Below are positions 37,646 to 50,854 of a DNA stretch of 64,000 bases, one piece after another. Source of the stretch: Eudromia elegans (Eukaryota; Chordata; Aves; Tinamiformes; Tinamidae); assembly GCA_003342815.1 (NCBI GenBank), contig PTEX01000314.1, positions 234,244-298,243 of the forward strand, given 5' to 3'. How positions within the stretch are numbered: position 1 is the stretch's first letter; each line of letters starts with the position of its first letter. The position numbers and the translations under genes were made by a program. A model generated the notes under the pieces. The model ran no database searches. It saw nothing but the letters and a program-made list of their open reading frames with translations, and had not been told where the DNA came from.

Positions 37646-40600
37646 CTGCAAAATCAGTCTTGAATTCAGTCAATGCTGGCTATTTATTTTTTTCCTTCAT
37701 TTTTATTCATTTATTTTCTTCCTAGACAAAAGTTTATCTCATGAGAGTATATCCACTAGGTCCTCTCCTACTTGTTTGACCCCAAGAATTGTTTGTTGGG
37801 TCAGGCAGATGGATGTTCTCATAGCTAGACAGAGAGACAACACAGCAGAGAGGTAGATGGGAAGCCAGGAAAAGAGGCTGGCCCTCTCCTTCTCACACAT
37901 TGGCACTACCTGCTGTCTCCAGGAATGTCCCTAGGGCCAACAGATGGGAAAGACCAAGGCCGGCCTTACTTCCTTCATTTTTTTTCTCCATTACTAGAAG
38001 CCTTTGGCAGAAAATATCCAAAGTTTAGGCTTGGAGAGATATCAAAGACACTCCTTGTCTTCATCTTACTTTTGGTTTGGAATAGAATGAGAAAGAGAAA
38101 AGGGTCTAAGAGGGAAGTAATGCAAGTAAGAGAAGTTTATCTCAGATGAGAAATGAGAATAAAAAGAATGCAGAAAAAAAGGGGTTTACATACTGGAAAG
38201 AAATGATCAGCTCAGCTGGTCAGGTCTAGTGATCAGGTTAGAGGCACCAGGGAACAGCTCCAGAAAACAGAACCTTTTTGCATGCTTCTGGCAGAAAACG
38301 AAATCATGACAAAAATAAGGAGGCAAGCAAAAATGTCAGATTTTTAGTCAAGCACTCAAACAAGTCAGTATAGTGCTTCAAATTTAGCCCATTCAAAAGG
38401 CAAATTCAGTTCAAATTCACTTTCAAGTTCAGGGCCAGTTGCCTTCTCTCTTACCACTACTGCCCTCTTAATAATTAATCAAGTTTATTCAGTGACTTTT
38501 CTATGAAGGAAGACTTAGAGGTATAAACTCTTTGGAGTAAGGAACACTCCTTATCTAAGTAAGTTTGCAAAGTGCCATGTAAATTCACAGTGTTACATAA
38601 GATATTAATAAGCAAATCACTTGTCCCTTCCTCTTAGATATCCCACTGCAGGAACTAAGGAAATGGCACAGAATAAGGCAAGTCCCCCCTCCCTGGAGTT
38701 TTAGCACTGCTGTGAGCACCACTGACTGATAACTTCAGCTGCAGCCCCTTATGCCAGTCATTAACCATCAAACTCATTTCAGTAAGAAGCTCTCCACCAG
38801 CACAAACACAATAGCTTTGATCATGAAACTTCTGTCACTCTCTTTTCCTGTGACCTGAAATGAGCTTTCGGAATCTTAAAAAAGCATCTCTCTCCTCTAC
38901 CCACCTGCCCCCTTTTTTTCTCTCTTTGAGGCTGATTCTTATTTTCTTGTACTCTTCATCTTGCTTAAAGCAACCACCCAGACGATGCAAAAAGGTAGAG
39001 GAGAACAGGCTAGAAGCACAAGCGTGAACCACACTGCCCTACATTTCTCTCTAAAGGCAGCAGAAACCACTGTGGCCTGCATATGGACCAAATGTCTGCT
39101 AGTATAACGTTTGCCATTCAAATTTCATGCTTCTCCCTTAAAAACATTGGAGACCTCTTGGTCACCCTTCTCTACTACTGGTCTCCAGGAACACCACGAA
39201 AGCAAAGCCAAAGAAATCAGGATGACAGCAAACCTTCTGCTGGACTAAGAGAAGGGGTCTGGATCAGGATTCTCATCTTTTCAGGAGAATGATACTATGA
39301 ACATAGTGCTGAGCATTCAGTAATAAAGCTTCCTCATTTTTCTCCTGCTGGAATTGATATAATTTCCACAAAGGCTAAAACATCTGATGAGCCAGATATA
39401 CAATCAGCTGGTGAAAGCACTCAGCTCAAAAAGAAACCTGTATGTTCAAGCCTCTGTTCCAATAAACATTAGAGTGCTTTATAGACACTGGGAAGTATTG
39501 ACAGGAGAGAGAACATTTTTCCAACCCAAGATTCTGCCTGTATCATGATGTTAGAGGATTTTCCTGGGACATGAGGATGTAAACCACCCCCCACCTCCAC
39601 AATCAAAGATGATGTTAAACCAAGTTCTCCAAGGCCTCCCCAAGAGGACTGCTTCAAGTACAAGAAAAGATGTCTTTACATTCAGTTTTGTAGGCTAAAA
39701 GACAATTTCCAACAACCTGTGAAATGTTCCTAAAGCCAGCATTTGCTGTAACTGCCTTGCTTTTGCCAAGGGATGCTCAAAATGGTAACAAAACTAACTG
39801 ACTTAAGTATAACAATCCTTTTCTTCTGATCTAAAATGAAATAATTGTCATTCTCAGTTGGTTCAAGTGTTGTTTTGTTTTGCTTTGTTTTTTCTTTCTT
39901 TGAATTATCTCATTTTGGCAAATAAAATCTTATTTTTCCCTGTTTCATAAAGTAAAATCCTTACTATTCTCTCAGGAAAGAGAACACCTATGGCAAGGTA
40001 GTGTCCTCCTCTTCTTTAAAGAGGCAACAATGAATATGGTGTACTCAAAAAGGAAAATAGACCAGAAAAGTCAACAAAATAGCTCTGTGATAAAAAAATA
40101 GACTTTGCCCAAAATGGAAATATGTTCAAGGGAACAAAATATCTTGATTAAGTTAAAGCAAAGGGGAAAAAATTAAAAAAATAAAATAAAATGAAATAAT
40201 AGGAGATTATCAGAATTTATAGGTATTTCTAAACTGACTTTTTTTCTTAATTTACACTTCAAATGAATACTTGGAACTTCTTACTTTTCTCTCCAATTTA
40301 AAACAGAGGAAATTTTGAACTATTTCCCCAGGGACAGAATTTCTGTTATCCGTAAAGTTCTAATAGAAATGTGACATTAATACTCTTATGATACGATCTA
40401 ACTGCCGTGGTGAAAGGGAGTGATCTCAGTGAAGATTTATGGCATGGAGCAATAGACGTAGACAGGACAGAGAGTTAGGCAAGTGGAGCACTGTGCCGTC
40501 TGAAACAGAGCGTGCATCTTCTGGACAGTCTGAAATTCTCTCATATGAATTCCTGTGCCATCTGCCGGCCTCTTCACAAAGCACAGCTGCACATTTCATA

Positions 40601-43600
40601 AACTTTACACGCTTCACGTTGGTGACACTCTTCAAACAAATCCTGGTTCTCTTGCAAAAGTGAACATAGAGAATAGACCATTCACACTGATGATGATAAT
40701 CAGGAAAACATGCTGCACAGCATATTTTAAGAAGGAGCTATACAATAGGGCATTCTTCTGGTTCAAATTTGGCCATCCTAGTGATAAATGCCAAATTGCA
40801 ACAGATTTCAATAAACACAGTACGTAGCCTCAATTCCAGATCTTCCTACCAAGCTTTGCTGTGTGGTTATACTCTCCCATCTGCCTCTCCTCCCATCCAA
40901 GCTTTAGCTTCCAGCAGAGGTTTCTACTGGTGACTGTCTTAGCAGCCTCTTGACTCTGGCTTCAGTCACCAGGAATTAGTTGGTCCCATTTTCACTAAGC
41001 TCATCTGTTGACTCATTCTCTCTGTGTGGCACTGTAACATCACCATTTTGACATGCTTTCAAGTCAAGGTGCAGCTTTGCCTCAGAAATGGGTGTTCAGG
41101 TAGCCTCCTCATCGAAGTAAACAACAGTCAGAGCATTTGTGCTGATGAGAGAAACCCAAGTCCTAGTCCCAGAGAGTCCAATCTATATGGAGAACCTTCA
41201 TTTGTTGCAGGAGTGTCCAAGCCAGACAGTGCTGGAGTCTCTGCCTCTCCTCTACCAGCAGCATCCAGTGCCTCTTCTGCCCAGATGCTCTCCTCCGCAA
41301 GGCAGATGTTACTTCAATGTGATATCCACCTAGATCAACTTTGTGTCAAACCTCAGGACTAAAAGTGGAGCAAGATGGTGGATTGTTTTGTTTTGCTTTT
41401 TCCATTACTTAAATTTCTAAAAGGATTTTTAAATGGCAACAAGAATGACAATGTAGATAGGGAATTTATTTATTTAGTTAGTTATTTTCAGCTCCCATCC
41501 TGACTACTATTCTGACACAAGCAAGCACAAGGGTTGATCCCCAATAGGCTGGGATAGCAGCTGGAAAAAGTGTTGGTTTGCACCATTGAGATCCTGCAAG
41601 GCAATAGTAAATTCTAAATACCAAAAAATGAGAAGAAAAAGAATGAAGTCAGGAAACCAGGAATGGATGGAAAAGAATATCTCATCATTCTAGGCAGCTA
41701 GCAAATGCATCAAGGAGGAAACCAACAAACAAAGAAGACAGGAATGTTATAGAGAGTTCTAAGTGTTAAAATATTCACAATCTAGAAAATCACTCTGTTT
41801 TATAAGGTGAGACAGGAAATGCTCTTCACCTAAACTTGAAAAATAGCATGCAAAGTGCTTCCAGTTTCTTTTTAAAATGTATTTTACGGCCCATTTACAT
41901 TTTCATTATTTAGAGAGCTTTTCAGTAATCCCTCCTGCTGGGAAGGAGATGACCGCAGTCTCACAACTGTTTACCTTTGTTTACAGCTGGGAACACAGAC
42001 ACAGATTTGTCCTGCTTCAGTGAGAAGCCAGGCCGATTTGGTTATTCCTTTCTAACATACAAAAAGGTTGTTGCTAAGAGTCTGGCTTAGTAAAAAAATA
42101 TAGAAAGCTGATTTTAGCTGTACTTTCAAGTTTTCAGAATGATAGATGTGAAGGAAGCTAAAGGGCAGATAGTCCTATTACGTGTAAAATTGCACTCAGG
42201 CCTCTGATATCCAGGATGCCACTGGAAAGCTCTGTCAGCTGGAGTAAGACGAGAGGAGGCCCCATCGCTCCCAGCGAGACTCCAGGTCCCACTACTGCGA
42301 GAAAGCTTTGCCCTGATTTTGGTGAAGATGCCACCTACATCCATCACTGCTCTGCAGTGGGAAGAAGCAGTTTGCCAGGGAGAGGTTTTACATGCTTCAG
42401 AGGTATAAGAGGTGCAGGGAAGGCTCTTGCATGGTATATCCACAAATCTATGAGTGTCTCCAGTGCAGAGAAATTCCCCCTCAGAGCTGACATGGGCACT
42501 TCTGTGCAACCTGTGATGCACAGGGAGGCCTTTCAGCTTACAGCCCTTAGCTTTAAGAAAGCTTTAGTCTAAGATGTCTGGGAAGTAACAGGCTTTCAGT
42601 GTAGGCTGCTTTGAATGATCACAAGATGGAGGAGAGAAATTTTAAGCAACCCCAGTTCAGTCATCACCCACTCACTAGTCTGTCACCTTGCAAGGACAGG
42701 TGGTAGGACAAAAGCCGCTAGTGGGCTTTTGACAAACTGAGAGCACCTTCAGACAAAGGTCCTGATGGCACTGAGCTAGCAGAGGTGTTGATCAATATCC
42801 CGCTGCTTGGGGGACTGGTTCTCTTCTGCTTCCCCTGCTCCTTGCCATATCCACCTCCTACCCAGTAACATTGCACACTCAGATGAAGGTTACACATAGA
42901 GGAAAGTTTTAGCTGAGGAATGAACACTTCACAAGCAAAAGGCAGGTACCATCAGATTCTTGCAATATGGAAGAATGAAAGCAAAAAGGAAGCGGATGTG
43001 AGTGTAACTTCACCAATAACATGTTATTGCCATTGCTAACAGGCCACAGGATTTGCACTCAGCTTGCAAGGCCTCAGGACTGAAGCTTATCCAGCTCACT
43101 CTGGCTGAACTTTTCCTGACCTGCCAGTAGCTTTGTTTTACTTGGTTTAACTATAACAGCATTTTTTCTGATGACCAGGTGGTTATGGTTGCTTTGTTTT
43201 ACTTTTGTTTGTCTTTGTAAAATACAACTGTATTTTTATATAGCAGTAACAATTCTATGTAGAATGAAATAATGAATGCTCTGAATGATCAGAGCACGTA
43301 GAGCAATATTGCCCCAAGGAAAGACCCTGGATGCGAGACAGAATAGCACAGAAGGAGATGAGGCAGAGGCTGGCACTGAAGACCCTGACTATAAACAGCT
43401 CACCAGTGGTCAGCTGCAAAAATGCAAACCTGGAGCTGAACAAAACTGGTTTTAGAGGTAGGAACAAAGTTCTAACATAAGTGAAGGGCACCATATAGCA
43501 TACATTCACGTGTAAAGAACTGTCGGCCAATGAAAATAGAACAAAGTCTAAAAGCATGTTAAAAAGTGAGCCCGAAATAGGAAGAGAGAAAGCAGGGAGG

Positions 43601-43927
43601 AATGAAGAAGCAGTAGATGTCAGAACATATCCCATGTTCCTCCTCAGATACTACTGTCTCTCCAGGTGACCCCCTTCTCCACTGCCACACTGAAGCTACT
43701 GACTTTGGGGCCAAGAGTAGCACAGGAACAAGCAGTAGTACACCATGAAAAAGCGGTAGGAAAGAAATGCATGAATAAGAACTGTAGCTGCATTGGTGTT
43801 ATTATTGAGATTTAATTGCTTTGTTTTTTAAAATTTCTGCAATATTCCTTTTTATATAAAATTATTTCTAATAGTGATCTCTAAATTCAACTAATTTCAA
43901 TTATGCTGCTAAAATTCTTGCATTTAC

Positions 43928-44005
43928 CTGCAAAATGACTTTCCTCTTTGCCCGTATACAAATTTTAGAGTGTAACAAGAGGAAGCAGGAATAATCTCCA
44001 AGAAG
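43928..44005 (-). CDS. Weak candidate exon (26 codons, phase 0)
   Basis: A strong minus-strand acceptor (TTGGCCATCTTTCTCAG, ending at 44006) and a strong donor (TTTTGCAG then GTAAAT, at 43927) enclose 78 nt. They are open in phase 0, with a peptide starting LLGDYSCFLLLHSK and turning basic (RAKRK). Its phase would be compatible with the candidates at 37645 and 47334. No family is recognised. Confidence 0.2.
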
Positions 44006-45661
44006 CTGAGAAAGATGGCCAACAAAATGAACACACCCTGTGTGGCATTTGACTCGCAATTGGAGCATTACAAAGCTATATTGCAATGAGGGAAAGAGGA
44101 AGGAGCAAGAAAATGTCTTGAGCTTAGAGTAACAGCTGCTACAATTGCCAGTATGTGTGCCTGACAGGAATGTCTCTGGATCCGATCACCAGTGTGGGGC
44201 AAGCAAATCTTTTGTTTCCCTTCCCTTTTGTGTGTGTGTGTGTTTTAAATCAGCAAAACTTGGACTCCAAATGTGATTCCAAATTAAAAATATTGATTTT
44301 TTTTCCTGAGAAAGCTAGGCTATTTTTTACAAGCCTTACACTTGTGAAAAATTCTCCTAAATCTTATCAAAAGTCACAAAGCAGCATTGGTTTAACTGAG
44401 CGTCATTTTCAGGCAATACACTATTTGAACAAAAATTTGCTTGGAGAGAGATTTGCCTAACTCCAAACAAATAATGTTTCCAATGCAGACCCAGAGCACT
44501 CAGTGGGAAAAGTCATATCCACCACACCTTCTCCTTTTTCTTGTTCCCTCATCACACTTAAGAATACAAGTGTGTGTGAGACGAGGTAAAATGAGGGAAG
44601 TCATGGTGTTTTTCTAGTTGATCACAATACTAAAGATTAAATACTGTAGCATGAAAAAGAACCAGTCAACTTGCTTGTGCACAAAGAATTTTATCTGGGG
44701 CATCATAGGCCTTCTTGAGGTCAGTTGCTGGGACTGAAATGTCAGTATATTACCCCAAGCAAACGCTACCAATATAGGCAACAGAGGATGAGAATCCACA
44801 AGGCTGGAGACTCACCACCACTCAGTGAGTTCAACACAGTGCACTCACAGTGGAAAGAAATCATTCTAAAATACAGCAGCTTCCTTATGCTGCATGACCT
44901 GGGATCATCTATTAGATCCACAAAATTGCTTTTCCTGTGACTTACGCTATACAGTTGCCATGATGATTCAGGGTACACTTGCAGTTACCCCTGCAGTGAG
45001 CCCTTGTGCATATATTCCCAGCAGAATAATGCTAAATACAGGCAGGGCCTATAACGGCAGCCTTTCATGCAGGGAGCTGTTGCATTACATAACCTGCACC
45101 CAACGCAACTTTCCTCCCCAGGACTTCAAATTCATTCCATCAGTCACTCTAATTGGATAGCAGATATGTAGTTCATCCTGCCACCAGACTACAACTACAT
45201 TATAAGGCAGCCTTCAAATTTCCAATGCATCAAGTTTTTGCAGGAATCTCTGCCAGCTTCCTTTGCTGGGAGAGGTGGGTTGTGGAGAAGTCAAAGCAAG
45301 TCAGATTCTTTTTACTGCTATGGAGGAGGATGCTCTCCGCAGAGATGGGGAATGTTGATATATTACAGTGATTTTATGAAATGATGACAATAAGCTTTCA
45401 TTTTATTATCAAGGCGTATGAAGTCATTATTGAAGTTGGAAAAAGAGAGATATATTCACTGAAAAAAATCAATTTTTAGTCAAAGCCAAGGATGAGACAA
45501 ATGGAGGACACTAGCCAAAATTTTAAAACTTTACAGAGTTTTGTTTGAGGACTTGAGGGCTTAGGAGGCGGGTGGTCATATTTTGTTTTTACAGAGAAAG
45601 TAGATTTTTTTAATTAGGGAATGAAAAGCTCATGAGTTCCTATAGTATACATGTTTTCCAA

Positions 45662-46204
45662 TCATAGAATCATAGAATGCTTAAGATTAGAAGGGACCTC
45701 TAGAGGTCATCTAGTCCAATCCCCCTGCACACGCTCTCCTAGAGCTTGGGGCACAGGGTGGTGTCCAAGCGGGTTTTGAAGATCTCAAAGAAGGAGACTC
45801 CACCACCTCTCTGGGCAGCCTGTTCCAGGGCTCTGTCACCCTCACTGTTACGAAATTTTTCCTTAAGTTCCTGTAGAACTTTTGATGCTTCAATTTGTGG
45901 CTGTTTCCTCTAGCCTTATCACTGGCCACCACTGAGAAGAGGCCAGCCCCAACCTCCTCACTCTCTCTCTTAAGGTATTTATAGACACTGATTAGATCCC
46001 CTCTCAGCCTTCTCTTTTCCAGACTGAACAGGCTCAGCTCTCTCAGCCTTTGCTCATAGGGCAGATGTTCCAGGCCCTTAATCATCTTTGTAGCCCTGCA
46101 CTGGACTCTCTCCAGCAGCTCCACATCCCTCTTGCACTGGGGAGCCCAGAACTGCATGCAGTACTTCAGGTGTGGCCTCACCAGGGCTGAGTAGAGGGGG
46201 ACAA
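45662..46204 (-). mobile_element. CR1 LINE, short and comparatively well preserved
   Basis: This 543-bp minus-strand CR1 3' fragment carries two ATTCTATG-type units at its terminus (45662-45680). It retains an uninterrupted ORF2 C-terminal frame of 156 codons (46181 to 45711) that starts inside the segment after the RT. The open frame and the intact tail suggest it is among the younger copies here. It is 5'-truncated at about 46204. Confidence 0.95.
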
Positions 46205-46690
46205 TCCTTGCACAAACTGCTATTGATGCTTGAATTTCTGTACAAGCTTGTACAAATTCAAGAAGAGAATAGAAAAGTTTGTGATAAAAAAAAAATCCAC
46301 TAAGCTTTATTAAATACAGAGAAACCTCATTTGGCTCAGAGAGTCCCTAAATGGAAAATGACTGGCAGCTGGGAGAGTACTTAGGGAAAATATGACACAT
46401 GTTTTGTCCCTCACTGGTGCCTAGTCATCCATATGGGGCCACTGCCAGTAAGCACAACAGGATACAGGGCTACTTGCAGTTTTGGCCTGAGTCAGTACTC
46501 TGCCCTTATGTTGAATGGAATTTACTGTTACCCCATTTCAGAGAAGTGAGGTGCAGAATAATAAGTCCACACAGCAAATCTGTGCTATAGTGTGATTACA
46601 AACCACCTGTTCAAAGCCTACACAAGGACTCAAGCTATCCTTCCTTGCTGAATGTACCACACAAATGGATTTCAGGAAAGAAGATTTTCC
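46205..46690. other. Unique spacer between two CR1 tails
   Basis: Nothing is recognised apart from a short A-run at about 46288. Confidence 0.5.
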
Positions 46691-46815
46691 AGAATCACAG
46701 AATCACAGAATGTCTGAGGTTGGAAGGGACCTCTAGAGATCATTTAGTCCAACCTCCCTGCTCAAACCGGGACACCTACCTCTCTCGGCAGCCTGTTCCA
46801 GTGCTCTGTCACACC
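46691..46815 (-). mobile_element. CR1 LINE 3'-end fragment
   Basis: About 125 bp of CR1 3' end in minus orientation: AATCACAGAATCACAGAATG at the terminus, then the GGTTGGAAGGGACCTCTAGA tail and a short part of the ORF2 end (GCAGCCTGTTCCAGTGCTCT). There is an internal deletion relative to the other copies between 'ccgggacacct' and 'acctctc'. Confidence 0.9.
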
Positions 46816-46819
46816 TGCA

Positions 46820-48390
46820 ACCCTACTGCAGTAAGCACTGAAATCCTTAATAAAAGTGAACCAAGAATCACTCCTGGAGCAATTTCACTATAGCTAGTTT
46901 GCTCCAAGGTATTTGCCACCTTGTGTTTACGCATCAGTTGCTGCTGCTCCTTCAGGCCATTAGTCACTCCTGAATACTGTTATTACTGACTCATTCCCAA
47001 GGTGATTCAATTAAGAAGTCAGAGAAGCAGACCCATTGCTCACTAGGCAATAAAGAATTTCTTTTATGGTATAGCTTGCTATGTGCTCTCTCCAGTATGT
47101 AGTGTGAATAATAAGATGCAGTAAACCACGCCAAGCAATAAACATCTGTTATAATTACTTAAAAGTCTTAGATTGGCTTCATTGTTTAATTGCTTGCAAA
47201 AATCCATTTAATGCATTCATATAGTCTTTCCCTGCCAGAAACACCTTCCCTTAAACATAAGGTAATGCACTGAAAATGCAAACATTTATTATGATCCTGC
47301 ATTTTAATTGCCGTGCTATAAAATATACCATACCTGCAGTTTTCCTACATTCATCATCACTTCCTGCAGGAGCAAGGGACTCTACCCCATGAGAAGCACA
47401 TTAAGAGTAGAGTGGAGGCAGCCAGTATTTGTCCATGAGCACCCTCACTCCAGCAACCCACTTGAGAAGGGAAGCAGAGAGAAACCACGACTGTAGCAAA
47501 TCATAGCTAGACAAAAGCAATGCATACAGAGAAAACAACACAGAATATTAAAAAAAAAAAACACACCCTGTTTCAGTATGATTATCCGTGGGCTTCCAGG
47601 AGCATCTGGGACAAAAACAAAGGAAGAATCAAGCCCATTGCTCAGCAAGATTTTGTCTGGGGAAATGCATGTTTATTTTAATGCAGTATGTGTGCTTCTA
47701 GTATAATGTTAAGTTTATGCTGTGGGCATTCTTGGGCCATTGCATACACAACTTTTTCTGAAAAGTCACCTACTAAAGCAGAAGCTCAATGACTAAGAAA
47801 TATCCGAGCAAAAGCTACTTGCATAACTTCATTCCTTCAGCTTCTTCAAGTTAAAATATAGTCTTTAATTACATGATTTTCAATTACATTTTTATACAAA
47901 AATTTTGTCTTCCTCAGAGAACAGCTGAATATTTCTATTTTTATCTTGCTACTATATTGTAAGGCACTTATCCTTATGTATATCACATCATCTAAAAGCC
48001 TGTCTCAAATGTAAGATTGATGCTTTCCCCTAGCTGTTCCCACTGCAGAATCTTAGACCTCACATATTATTCTCACAGCTTGGTTTGGATAGCTGGAAAT
48101 ACTTTCCTTGTGTTATTAGCACAAAACAGAGATGGGAAGGTTTTATGCAGGCCTATCAAAACTTTCTTCTAATTTTGAATACCCACTTTGAGGCCATGGG
48201 TTCAATTACCAAGATGCAGAGCCTTTTCTTCACCCATCACATAGACAAAGCTCGAAGCAACTGCATCTACAGTCAGCTCCTCTCAAAATGTAGTCCTATC
48301 TGCTTTACACTGGACATGTAGAAAACAAGAAGCATATACTGAATGGTCAACTTTTCAGCTTAAGGTATAGAAATTAAATCTACGGCTGAG
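46820..48390. other. Unique DNA, possible regulatory character at 47.16-47.33 kb
   Basis: No gene is recognised. The stretch at 47160-47330 is AT-rich with homeodomain-like words and could be conserved non-coding sequence; this cannot be tested here. A 30-nt minus-strand segment (47363-47334) lies between a good acceptor (CCCTTGCTCCTGCAG) and a good donor (CAG then GTATGG) and is open in phase 0 as EVMMNVGKLQ. It is too short to call. Confidence 0.4.
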
Positions 48391-48403
48391 AAAGATACAG
48401 GAC

Positions 48404-48784
48404 CTAGTTCTCCACACTGGCATAGTGGCTCCCTGCTGAGACCGTTTGTATGGTGACTCGGATCGGTTTTTCTTTATCAATCTTGAGCAATTCCGGCAAG
48501 ATATTGAGCCCTTTAAATGCCCTTTTAGATCGACCTGTTAACAGGGCCATGCACCCACTGATATTTGCCCATGGGAACTCATCAAGGTCCCCCTTCAGAG
48601 TGACTAGTACCGTCATGGGTGCATCATCGGTAAGGGTCACTTGACATGTGGTGCTCAGATCCCATTCACCAGGTTCCGACTCAGAACCTATTTCCAATTC
48701 TGCCTTGTTAGGCATCTGATTCAAGCTCGAACCCGGTTCCTTTGGCACCATCGGTGCTTCTGGAACCTCATCAGGAAATTTAAC
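48404..48784 (-). pseudogene. dUTPase-like segment of the endogenous retrovirus
   Basis: The minus-strand frame is open from about 48784 to a TAG at 48406-48404. The last 75 codons or so resemble a retroviral dUTPase: a WDLS-type entry, then a GRS motif (LLTGRSKRAFKGL, about 48501-48539), a downstream hydrophobic ILPELLKID stretch and a further beta-rich part. Retroviral dUTPases hydrolyse dUTP to limit uracil in viral DNA and are usually encoded between gag and pro, which fits the position. The key aspartate and glycine-rich C-terminal motifs are absent or cut off, so it should be inactive. An alternative is an unrelated linker between gag and pro. It is a different frame from the nucleocapsid segment upstream. 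Confidence 0.45.
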
Positions 48785-48890
48785 TTTCTCATTAGTAGTT
48801 ACAATCCCAAATCTGGACCCTGCTGTGTGGGGGGTGCAGACGGTTCAGGCCCGTCGCTGAAGTGGCTATTTTTATCGTGGCGCGGCCCCT

Positions 48891-50613
48891 TTAAGACGCG
48901 CTCTGCCGCCCGTTTCCCGACGGCTTGTTGCGATAGCCTGTCCAGCACTCGTTACGGACTCGGCAATTTCCTGCAAAATGCCCCGTTTTGCCGCATTTGT
49001 AACATTTTTTCTCATAATTCGGGTTAGAGTCTCTCCTAGCCTTTGGTGGAGACAAAGGAGCCAGAGCCACGAACACCTGCGACTGGCTTCACTCTATTTT
49101 ATTGATTTTACCAGTGAGAGTGACAAAAGCCCGCTCCGATCTTCAATCTTGTTGGTTAGAGCGGCAAGAATCCGTTCCTGACTTTCTTGTGCCTTATTTC
49201 TCATTTGCTGAAGTGTTTGTATTAGCATGGCCTGTGAGCCCACCGGCACGCGGGCCATGCGCTCTAACATTTCCTCTATTGATGCCGTAGACGGCAAGGT
49301 GACTAAGATGTTCCGAGTTTTTTCATTACAATTCTCTAGGGCAAGCTGTCTTAATAAGGTGCCCTTCATAATATCTGGAATATCAGCTCTCTGTATGGCC
49401 TCTGCTAGTCTATCGATAAAATCAGAAGACGATTCATCATGTTTCTGCTTAACCAATGCATAAGATGGGACACTAGGTTTGAATTTCACTACACACAAGG
49501 CCTCCTGGGCAGCCCGCATCCCTTCTAGATTTATGTCGGGGCCTAGCTGGAGCTGCATATCTGGGGTGGAGAATGACCAATCCCCATTAACTGCATAGCA
49601 GTCACTCCAAAGAGTGGATCCCCAGGCTGTCGAGGCCTAGCCTCGGACATCTCGCAAAACCTTTGCCAGGTGGTCTGCCGTAACAGCAATTGAGACGGTT
49701 TTAAAATCAGTCTCATTAAGCTCTTTATGTCCTCTGGACATAATATCGTGCTGGAAAAGATGTAGCTTAACATCTGCCTAGCCGGCTCGCTTTGGACTCT
49801 GCTTTCAATAAGGGTAGCCCTTAATTGGGTAAGGAGCTTCCAGTCAAAAGGACGGAAAGTCCCTCGTGAATAGCCCTGATTGCCAGACTGTAGAAGACTG
49901 GAAGGGCGAATGTGCTAATTATCTCCCCGGCAGCGATGTCCCCTTGCTCCACTGCCTGTTGGGCCAGTTCCCCCCAATCAATTGGCACCGCCGGATGGCG
50001 CTGCCAGGTGCCGCCGAGCCCGCCCCGAGCTCCTCCCGCCGAGTGGGGTACCGCTCCCTACCTCCCCCCATCCCATTGTCACCGGAGGCGTGGCCGAAGG
50101 TGGCGCAGGCCGCAGCAGCTGCTCCGGTGGGGGTGGAGTCGACTCCAGCTGCAAGATGTCCGCCGTCTCGCTCTTTGGCCGTACCATCAGTACGGTGCTT
50201 GTCGGCTGGAGTGAGGACTGGTTTCCCCGGACTGTCCTCCAGGCTCCCATAGGGGGCACCGAAACACAATCTTCCCCCCAAACGATAATACCTTCTTTCC
50301 CCAGGTCCGAAGCGGCTAGTGCCACAACCTTTTTATCTTTTAAAAATTCTATGGCCCAATCCACGGCACCACGCCACGATTTTAATATCTTTTGGTTGAC
50401 CTTAGGGCCCCTAGAACGTGGATCCATTAAGATATTTTTTAGATCCTCCCACTCCGTCCCGTCAAAAAGGGACGTCTGTTTCTTAAAGCAGCCGCTTTTA
50501 CAGCCAAAAGCGACTAACTTTTGCAATTGGGGTACTGTAACCCCTTTATCCTTTAGGAGGGTCTCAAGATGGGTGAGACCCTCGTCCCTCCTTTTGGATG
50601 CCTCAGGTTCCAT
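48891..50613 (-). pseudogene. gag: gag pseudogene of the endogenous retrovirus
   Basis: Gag is the structural polyprotein of the virion core. The minus-strand frame opens with ATG at 50613 and a matrix-like region of about 210 codons, becoming proline- and glycine-rich before a TGA at 49980-49978. A second in-frame stop lies near 49917. The capsid N-terminal region continues in that same frame to about 49546. A frameshift near 49555-49575 moves it to another frame for the capsid C-terminal domain, which has a recognisable major homology region (ESSSDFIDRLAEAI, about 49400-49440). Another shift near 49090 leads to the nucleocapsid, with a single CCHC zinc knuckle (CYKCGKTGHFAGNC, about 48963-49005). 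I see no second knuckle. With at least two stops and two shifts it cannot produce Gag. Confidence 0.85.
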
Positions 50614-50854
50614 GGCTTATACTAATACCTTAGCGTGTGGTACCTTTGCGCTCCTGAAAGCAGTGCCTAAAGCCCCGCTCCTGTATCGACAATAGCGGGT
50701 TATAACCCCCGCGAGCACGCCCCTTGAGTGCCTCACACCCGGCAAATACGGCTGCCCTCCCCAGGAGTATCACCGCACCCTTTGAGCAGCAGGTAATAGA
50801 CCTGCCCCCGAATACCCTGAACGCGCCCCCTAACAGCGGCAGATGGCAGTTCGC

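Larger units (their letters stand above)
32210..45660. other. Long AT-rich unique stretch, no firm gene
   Basis: About 13 kb without recognised repeats or genes. Two minus-strand segments with good splice signals (37583-37645 and 43928-44005) are listed separately as weak exon candidates. A GC-richer patch at 42.13-42.57 kb is open in frames on both strands but resembles nothing I know. A short (GT)n run lies at about 44229-44243. Purine- and pyrimidine-rich simple runs are scattered. Confidence 0.5.

Noticed and set aside
49866-50695. Plus-strand frames up to 237 codons over the retroviral gag
   Set aside because: Antisense shadows of GC-rich gag and leader sequence; no recognisable antisense protein domain.
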